NCBI GenBank assembly: GCA_964547645.1
Contig: CAZJOM010000114.1
Span: 1 to 10,076 of the forward strand
Reading direction: 5' to 3'
Source of the DNA: SZUA-430 sp964547645
Lineage (GTDB): Bacteria; Pseudomonadota; Alphaproteobacteria; Micropepsales; Micropepsaceae
Length of the DNA: 10,076 nucleotides
A model generated the notes under the pieces. That model was not told where the DNA came from. It saw only the letters and a list, made by a program, of their open reading frames with translations, and did not search any database. A program made the position numbers and the translations under genes. Positions 6,905 to 10,076 of the stretch are shown one piece after another (positions within the stretch are counted from its first letter, which is position 1; each line of letters opens with the position of its first letter).

Positions 6905-8193
6905 GCGCGGCCGGTCAGGAGGCTCAGCGCGGCGAGCGCCATCACTTGCGTCGAGCGCACGAGGTCGGCGATCACGACGTATTCGTCTGGCTGGTGCGCG
7001 AGATCAAGAATGCCTGGACCATAGGCGACGCAGTCCTTCAGTTTGCCAATGCGGTCGATGTGCTTTTGATCGTAGCTGCCGGGCGAGCAGATGAATGCAG
7101 GCTCGCGCTGGAGCACGTTGCGGATCGCGGCGGCGGTCGCGCGCGCGACGGGGGCGTTGCGGTCGGTCATACTCGGGATCACTTCGAAGAGGTCGCGCAG
7201 TTCGTAGTGGAAGCCTTCGCGCGCGTGCTTGAGGCGATCGAGAGTTGCCTTCACCTCTGCTTTCACGTCGTCGATCTCGTGCTCGATCATAAACCGGCGG
7301 TCGATGACGATGCGGCAGGAGTCGGCGACGACGGGGGAGGGCATGCGGCCCTGTTCCGGTTCGACCTGGCCGCCATGGATGGAGTTGATGTTGAGCGTTG
7401 ACTGGCGCGCGCCGTCGGGCACGACCGGCATCGCGGTAGTTTTGGCGGCCAGCGCCGGGAGCAGTTCGCGCTCGAAACTGTCGAGGACTGCGCCCATGTG
7501 GCGGATGGCGCTGTCGCCCAGGAACGGCATTGAGCCATGTGCGATGCGACCTTTGGTTTCGATCTCCGCCCACCAGACGCCGCGATGGCCGATGCAGACG
7601 CGGTCGACGTTCAGAGGCTCGGGGATAATCACGTGGTCGACGCGTGGTTTGGAGAACCAGCCGCGCTCGGCGAGGTAGGCAACGCCGGCGAAGCCGCCGG
7701 ACTCCTCATCGACCGTGCCGGAGATCTCAAGGGCGCCCGGGAAGTCGACGCCGGAATCGATCAAGGCCTCGGCGGCGACGATCGAGGCGGCAAGGCCCCC
7801 TTTCATGTCGCAGGCGCCGCGGCCGAAGATTTTGCCGTCGCGGACGACGCCCTCGAACGGCGGCACGGTCCAGCCATGGCCGGCTTCGACGACGTCGATG
7901 TGGCTGTTGAAGTGGACGCAGGGGCCCGGACGTTTGCCCTCAAAGCGGGCGATAATGTTGGTGCGCGGGTACTTGTCGCTGTCGCCCGGTGCACCTTCCG
8001 CGCGCACGTAGCTGACCTTGAATCCACGCGTTGCGAGGCGGTTGCCTATTAGTTCGGCACACGGGCGGTAGGCGTCGCCCGGCGGGTTGATGGTCGGGAT
8101 TTTCACAAGCTCTTGCGTGAGCGCGACCATCTCGTCGCTCCGGCCTTCGATGCGGCGCAGGAGGTCGGCTTCGACGGTCGGGGCAAGGGTCAT
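6901..8193 (-). CDS. M20-family metallopeptidase / amidohydrolase (ArgE/DapE/carboxypeptidase G2-like)
   Basis: This 430-residue cytosolic hydrolase has no signal peptide. All metal and catalytic residues of the M20 di-zinc family can be placed: His98 and Asp100 in SHIDVV, bridging Asp129 in CDMKGG, catalytic Glu163 and ligand Glu164 in DEES, Glu192 in PEP, and His400 in LAHQPDE. The insertion between about 205 and 325 is the dimerisation lid, with GRIAHGSMP at 215-223 bearing the usual His219. The family cleaves peptide or N-acyl amide bonds near a free carboxylate; examples include acetylornithine deacetylase and succinyl-diaminopimelate desuccinylase. Biosynthetic ArgE or DapE is less likely here, because this is the first gene of an operon with a peptide importer and two dehydrogenases, which points to catabolism of imported material. 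Its stop overlaps the binding-protein start as ATGA. The start at 8193 has only a weak Shine-Dalgarno. Confidence 0.93.
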   Translation of the reverse strand: MTLAPTVEADLLRRIEGRSDEMVALTQELVKIPTINPPGDAYRPCAELIGNRLATRGFKVSYVRAEGAPGDSDKYPRTNIIARFEGKRPGPCVHFNSHIDVVEAGHGWTVPPFEGVVRDGKIFGRGACDMKGGLAASIVAAEALIDSGVDFPGALEISGTVDEESGGFAGVAYLAERGWFSKPRVDHVIIPEPLNVDRVCIGHRGVWWAEIETKGRIAHGSMPFLGDSAIRHMGAVLDSFERELLPALAAKTTAMPVVPDGARQSTLNINSIHGGQVEPEQGRMPSPVVADSCRIVIDRRFMIEHEIDDVKAEVKATLDRLKHAREGFHYELRDLFEVIPSMTDRNAPVARATAAAIRNVLQREPAFICSPGSYDQKHIDRIGKLKDCVAYGPGILDLAHQPDEYVVIADLVRSTQVMALAALSLLTGRA

Positions 8194-8230
8194 TCGCGGT
8201 TACTCGGCGGCGATGGCGTGGTTGATTGGA

Positions 8231-8261
8231 GATATAGCATGGTGTTTCGGCGGGTTCGCAA
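8231..8261 (-). promoter_or_regulatory. Weak candidate promoter for the peptidase-transporter operon
   Basis: On the minus strand, TTGCGA (8261-8256) and TATATC (8236-8231) are separated by 19 bases. Each matches the sigma70 consensus at four of six positions, and the spacing is longer than ideal. Transcription would begin near 8225, leaving a leader of about 30 bases before the peptidase ATG. Treat it as the best available candidate, not a confident call. Confidence 0.3.
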
Positions 8262-8283
8262 GCGCCGTTAAGGTTTCATCTCT

Positions 8284-8297
8284 CTCCGTACACGGAG
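8284..8297. repeat. Perfect 14-bp dyad CTCCGT-AC-ACGGAG, candidate operator
   Basis: Two 6-base arms are exact inverted complements around a 2-base centre, the geometry expected for a dimeric helix-turn-helix repressor. It lies 22 bases upstream of the putative -35 of the operon and 149 bases before the CBS start, so it could act on either divergent gene. No regulator gene is encoded in the window, and the binding protein is unknown. Confidence 0.4.
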
Positions 8298-8434
8298 CAA
8301 TTGTGCAGTGCGAAGCGGGGGCATTGCCGACACGGGGAATTGGGCGCATTGTTGTGCTTCGACAGAAGAGCGGCCTCGCTCGTTGTTGTTCGTCGTCCCG
8401 GCGCGTTACGCGGGCGTCTTGGCTGCACTTCTTC

Positions 8435-8440
8435 AGGAGG
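8435..8440 (+). promoter_or_regulatory. Shine-Dalgarno AGGAGG deciding the CBS protein start
   Basis: A perfect AGGAGG sits 6 bases before the ATG at 8447. It fixes the start of the CBS protein although the frame remains open for 120 codons upstream into the antisense of the peptidase gene. It is the strongest ribosome-binding site seen in the window. Confidence 0.85.
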
Positions 8441-8446
8441 AGTGCC

Positions 8447-8881
8447 ATGACCGTTGCCACAATTCTGAAGCATAAAGGTGCGCGGGTTGAGACCGTCCGA
8501 CCGAGCGCGACGGTACAGCAAGTGTGTGACTTGCTTTCGCACAAGAAGATCGGCGCAGCTGTGGTCGTTGGGGCGGCCGGTGAAGTTGTTGGGATCGTGT
8601 CGGAGCGCGACTTGGTTGGTGCGGTGGCGCGGAACGGAAACGGTGCGCTCACACGGTCGATCGACGAGATCATGACGCGCGAGGTTGCGACTTGCCGGCT
8701 GACGGATAGTTCGGAATCGCTGATGGAAACGATGACTGTCGGGCGTTTCCGGCATGTGCCGGTGGTTGAGGGCGGGCGCTTGATCGGGATCGTCTCGATC
8801 GGCGACGTGGTCAAGCGGCGTATCGAGGACAGCGATCTGGAGCGACACGCGATGCGGGATTACATCGCGCAAGCTGGCTAG
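8447..8881 (+). CDS. Small two-CBS-domain protein
   Basis: This 144-residue protein consists of a Bateman module and little else: CBS domain 1 at about 8-66 and CBS domain 2 at about 76-128. Each ends with the nucleotide-binding motif G-h-h-S-x-x-D (GIVSERD at 49-55, GIVSIGD at 114-120). FRHVPVV at 101-107 is typical of the second repeat. Free-standing CBS pairs bind adenosine nucleotides or S-adenosylmethionine and usually regulate other proteins; the partner is unknown here. No membrane segment or fused enzymatic domain is present. The start is set by AGGAGG 6 bases upstream. The gene is divergent from the transport operon and converges on the patatin gene, with the two TAG stops sharing CTAG at 8878-8881, so no terminator fits between them. 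Stand-alone proteins of this size are common in alphaproteobacteria. Confidence 0.93.
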   Translation: MTVATILKHKGARVETVRPSATVQQVCDLLSHKKIGAAVVVGAAGEVVGIVSERDLVGAVARNGNGALTRSIDEIMTREVATCRLTDSSESLMETMTVGRFRHVPVVEGGRLIGIVSIGDVVKRRIEDSDLERHAMRDYIAQAG

Positions 8882-9786
8882 TGGGTCAACTTATCCACGG
8901 CGTGTTTGATCATGGGCAGCGCCTCGCGTGCGGCCTTGGCGCCTAGCTCGATCGTTTCCGCCGCGCGGTGAAATTCGATCAAGCCGATCGGAGCGACATG
9001 CGGCGCGATGAGCACGTCGGGTGGATCGCCGGCGAGACGAGCTCGCGTCACACGATCGAGCAGAATGTTGAGGGCGCCGACCATGACCGTGCTGAGCGCG
9101 GGGCCGTCGGGCCGGTCGGCGAAGATGCGCTCCATGATCATCCGGTCCGGGCGAAGCCAACGGGACAGCGAGTTGTCCGGCGCAGGCATCGGTGCGGCTG
9201 GTGGTGGAAGGTTGTCGTCGGGCGAGCCGACGATATCGGTGTGCAGGCTGACCGCGATCACAATGTGCCCGCCGAACGACCGTGCGGCGGAAGTCGGGCA
9301 GGGGTTGACCAGCGCGCCGTCGCAGAGCCAATGGCCGTCGCGTTCGACCGGCGAGAAGACACCGGGCAGGGCGTACGATGCGCGCATCGCCTGAATGAGA
9401 GAGCCGTCGCGGATCCAAACTTCACGGCCGGTGTCGAGTTCGGTGGCGACGGCGACATACGGCCGGTTCAACGTCTCGATGCAGATGTCGCCAACCTGCT
9501 CTTCCAAAAGCTTGGCGAGTTTCTCGCCGGCGAAGAGGCCGGAGCCGCCGAATGTGAAGTCGAGCAAGCCAAAGACTTTGCGCTGCGTGAGCGCGCGAGC
9601 CCAAGCCTCGAGCGCGTCGAGTTTGCCGGCGAGATAGATGCCGCCGACGAGGGCGCCGATTGATGTGCCGCAGATCACATCCGGGACATATCCGGCGGCA
9701 GTCAGCGTTTTCAAAACGCCGATATGTGCCCAGCCGCGCGCGACGCCGCCGCCCAATGCCAGAACGATCTTTGGCTTGGCCTTCAT
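8878..9786 (-). CDS. Patatin-like phospholipase (RssA/NTE-type serine hydrolase)
   Basis: This 302-residue member of the bacterial patatin family uses a Ser-Asp dyad to hydrolyse acyl esters such as phospholipids. The glycine-rich oxyanion motif LGGGVARG is at 11-18, and the nucleophile elbow GTSIG at 40-44 places Ser42. The conserved MRASYALPGVFSPV stretch is at 134-147, and DGALVNP at 156-162 gives catalytic Asp156. The opening GGGVARGWAHIGVL is characteristic of the RssA-like group. No signal peptide or membrane helix is evident, so it is probably cytosolic or peripheral to the membrane. A Pro-rich stretch (about 194-203) interrupts the C-terminal half. No Shine-Dalgarno precedes the ATG at 9786, while a promoter-like pair lies so close that the mRNA may be leaderless. 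The stop shares CTAG with the convergent CBS gene. It appears to be a single-gene unit; physiological substrate unknown. Confidence 0.92.
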   Translation of the reverse strand: MKAKPKIVLALGGGVARGWAHIGVLKTLTAAGYVPDVICGTSIGALVGGIYLAGKLDALEAWARALTQRKVFGLLDFTFGGSGLFAGEKLAKLLEEQVGDICIETLNRPYVAVATELDTGREVWIRDGSLIQAMRASYALPGVFSPVERDGHWLCDGALVNPCPTSAARSFGGHIVIAVSLHTDIVGSPDDNLPPPAAPMPAPDNSLSRWLRPDRMIMERIFADRPDGPALSTVMVGALNILLDRVTRARLAGDPPDVLIAPHVAPIGLIEFHRAAETIELGAKAAREALPMIKHAVDKLTH

Positions 9787-9792
9787 GGGCTT

Positions 9793-9820
9793 AGTTTAGT
9801 GGGTTCCGATGGCGCGCCAA
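9793..9820 (-). promoter_or_regulatory. Candidate promoter giving a leaderless patatin mRNA
   Basis: On the minus strand TTGGCG (9820-9815) and TAAACT (9798-9793) lie 16 bases apart, each matching the sigma70 consensus at four positions. Only six bases separate the -10 from the ATG, so transcription would start at or very near the start codon. That agrees with the lack of any Shine-Dalgarno. Leaderless mRNAs are well documented in alphaproteobacteria such as Caulobacter. Confidence 0.4.
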
Positions 9821-9828
9821 TTCGGAAC
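9803..9828. repeat. Nested dyad upstream of patatin: GTTCCGA/TCGGAAC around TGGCGCGCCA
   Basis: Seven-base arms at 9803-9809 and 9822-9828 are exact inverted complements and enclose a perfect 10-bp palindrome (9810-9819), offset by two bases. The structure covers the -35 and most of the spacer of the candidate patatin promoter, the classic place for a repressor site. The inner palindrome contains an AscI-type GGCGCGCC octamer. Confidence 0.45.
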
Positions 9829-9896
9829 ACAAAGACGCGGTAAACCAAGGCAGAATGCTGCCATGTGGAAATCTGTCGCGACGCTAATTTTCCTGT

Positions 9897-9925
9897 TTGA
9901 CATTGGATAGTCACATCCGTATACC
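9897..9925 (+). promoter_or_regulatory. Sigma70-like promoter directed rightward
   Basis: A perfect TTGACA (9897-9902), a 17-base spacer and TATACC (9920-9925, four of six matches) form the best housekeeping-type promoter in the window. Transcription would begin near 9932, immediately before a strong hairpin. No gene start follows inside the window. Confidence 0.45.
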
Positions 9926-9935
9926 CCCGCACCTC

Positions 9936-9978
9936 CGGCGCCGCCGGGGTGTCCGTCACAGGGCATCCGGCGGCGTCG
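9936..9978 (+). ncRNA. Structured leader or small-RNA candidate: 12-bp hairpin at a predicted transcript 5' end
   Basis: Positions 9936-9947 pair with 9967-9978 over 12 bp (one G-U). Inside, 9951-9954 pairs with 9961-9964 around a 6-base loop, giving a two-tier hairpin. It begins about four bases after the predicted start site of the rightward promoter. No T-run follows on either strand, so it is not a standard terminator. I recognise no riboswitch or small-RNA family in it. It could equally be a DNA-level dyad or chance in GC-rich sequence. Confidence 0.3.
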
Positions 9979-10076
9979 TTTCGTCTGGGATACCCCTCGC
10001 CCGCGAGACCGGTCTTTAGGCGCTGCAACTTGACAATATGATAAACCGGGAAGGGGGATGAGGGCGGCGTAGCGAG

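Larger units (their letters stand above)
8194..8446. other. Divergent intergenic region between the operon and the CBS gene
   Basis: The 253 bases between the leftward peptidase and rightward CBS genes hold no convincing reading frame. The open frame upstream of the CBS start is overruled by the strong AGGAGG at 8435-8440. The region contains a weak minus-strand promoter candidate (8231-8261), a 14-bp perfect dyad (8284-8297) and smaller inverted repeats: CGGCG at 8248-8252 with CGCCG at 8263-8267, and CGCG flanking TTA at 8402-8412. I see no clear sigma70 promoter for the CBS gene. Confidence 0.6.
9787..10076. other. Right-end intergenic region with no supported gene
   Basis: These 290 bases upstream of the patatin gene show no convincing reading frame and start with an AT-richer patch. 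They contain a minus-strand promoter candidate overlapped by a dyad, a plus-strand sigma70-like promoter at 9897-9925, and a 12-bp GC-rich hairpin at 9936-9978. A second TTGACA is at 10030-10035, followed at once by TATGAT at 10037-10042; no suitable partner exists for either at normal spacing. A short stem GGCAG-AATG-CTGCC is at 9849-9862. Whatever the rightward promoter serves lies beyond the window, unless it makes an RNA. Confidence 0.55.

Noticed and set aside
7537..8052. Long antisense open frames over the peptidase, and similar ones over the patatin and permease genes
   Set aside because: High GC at third codon positions leaves antisense frames open by default; none shows motifs, membrane patterns or a ribosome-binding site.
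8087..8446. Upstream extension of the CBS protein into the antisense of the peptidase gene
   Set aside because: A perfect AGGAGG six bases before ATG 8447 and the normal CBS domain boundaries fix the shorter start.
9783..10028. Open frame of 81 codons on the minus strand whose stop overlaps the patatin start as ATGA
   Set aside because: It would start at TTG without a Shine-Dalgarno, runs through the hairpin and both promoter candidates, and its sequence resembles no protein family I know. The overlap looks coincidental.
1..10076. CRISPR array, tRNA, rRNA or defence/secretion system
   Set aside because: No regularly spaced repeats, no tRNA-like TTCGANTC arm in a clover-leaf context, no rRNA signature stretches, and all large genes belong to transport, hydrolase or dehydrogenase families.

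Overview
The window looks like a fragment of a GC-rich (roughly 60-65% by eye) alphaproteobacterial chromosome. It contains a TonB-dependent receptor N-terminus with the VVVTAQRR box common in Caulobacterales, Hyphomonadaceae and sphingomonads, plus dense ATGA-overlapping gene junctions. The lineage is inferred from protein style only. Two runs of exactly 100 N (3364-3463 and 5966-6065) interrupt the assembly, each inside a coding region.

Layout. Almost everything from 1 to 8193 is read on the minus strand. In transcription order, a single tightly packed operon runs from 8193 down to 309: a cytosolic M20 metallopeptidase, a lipoprotein peptide-binding protein, two DppB/DppC-type permeases, a fused two-domain ABC ATPase, an aldehyde dehydrogenase and a short-chain dehydrogenase. 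Every junction is either a 1-4 base overlap or a 3 base gap. After a 156-base intergenic stretch with a weak terminator-like hairpin, the first 50 codons of a TonB-dependent outer-membrane receptor run off the left edge on the same strand.

A 253-base divergent intergenic region (8194-8446) separates the operon from a small plus-strand two-CBS-domain protein with a strong Shine-Dalgarno. That gene converges on a minus-strand patatin-like phospholipase, and their two stop codons share one CTAG tetranucleotide. The last 290 bases hold no convincing gene. They contain a possibly leaderless patatin promoter overlapped by a dyad, and a plus-strand sigma70-like promoter followed directly by a long GC-rich hairpin.

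How the genes fit together. The operon reads as an import, hydrolyse and oxidise module. A peptide or other amide-bearing compound would be taken up by the Opp/Dpp-type ABC system, possibly after crossing the outer membrane through the TonB receptor. The M20 enzyme would cleave it in the cytosol, and the SDR and ALDH would oxidise a released alcohol or aldehyde to an acid. The substrate cannot be read from the sequence. I found no CRISPR array, insertion sequence, tRNA, rRNA or clear sign of horizontal transfer. The protein families are all well known; the less explained parts are the unusual gene combination and the unassigned intergenic structures.
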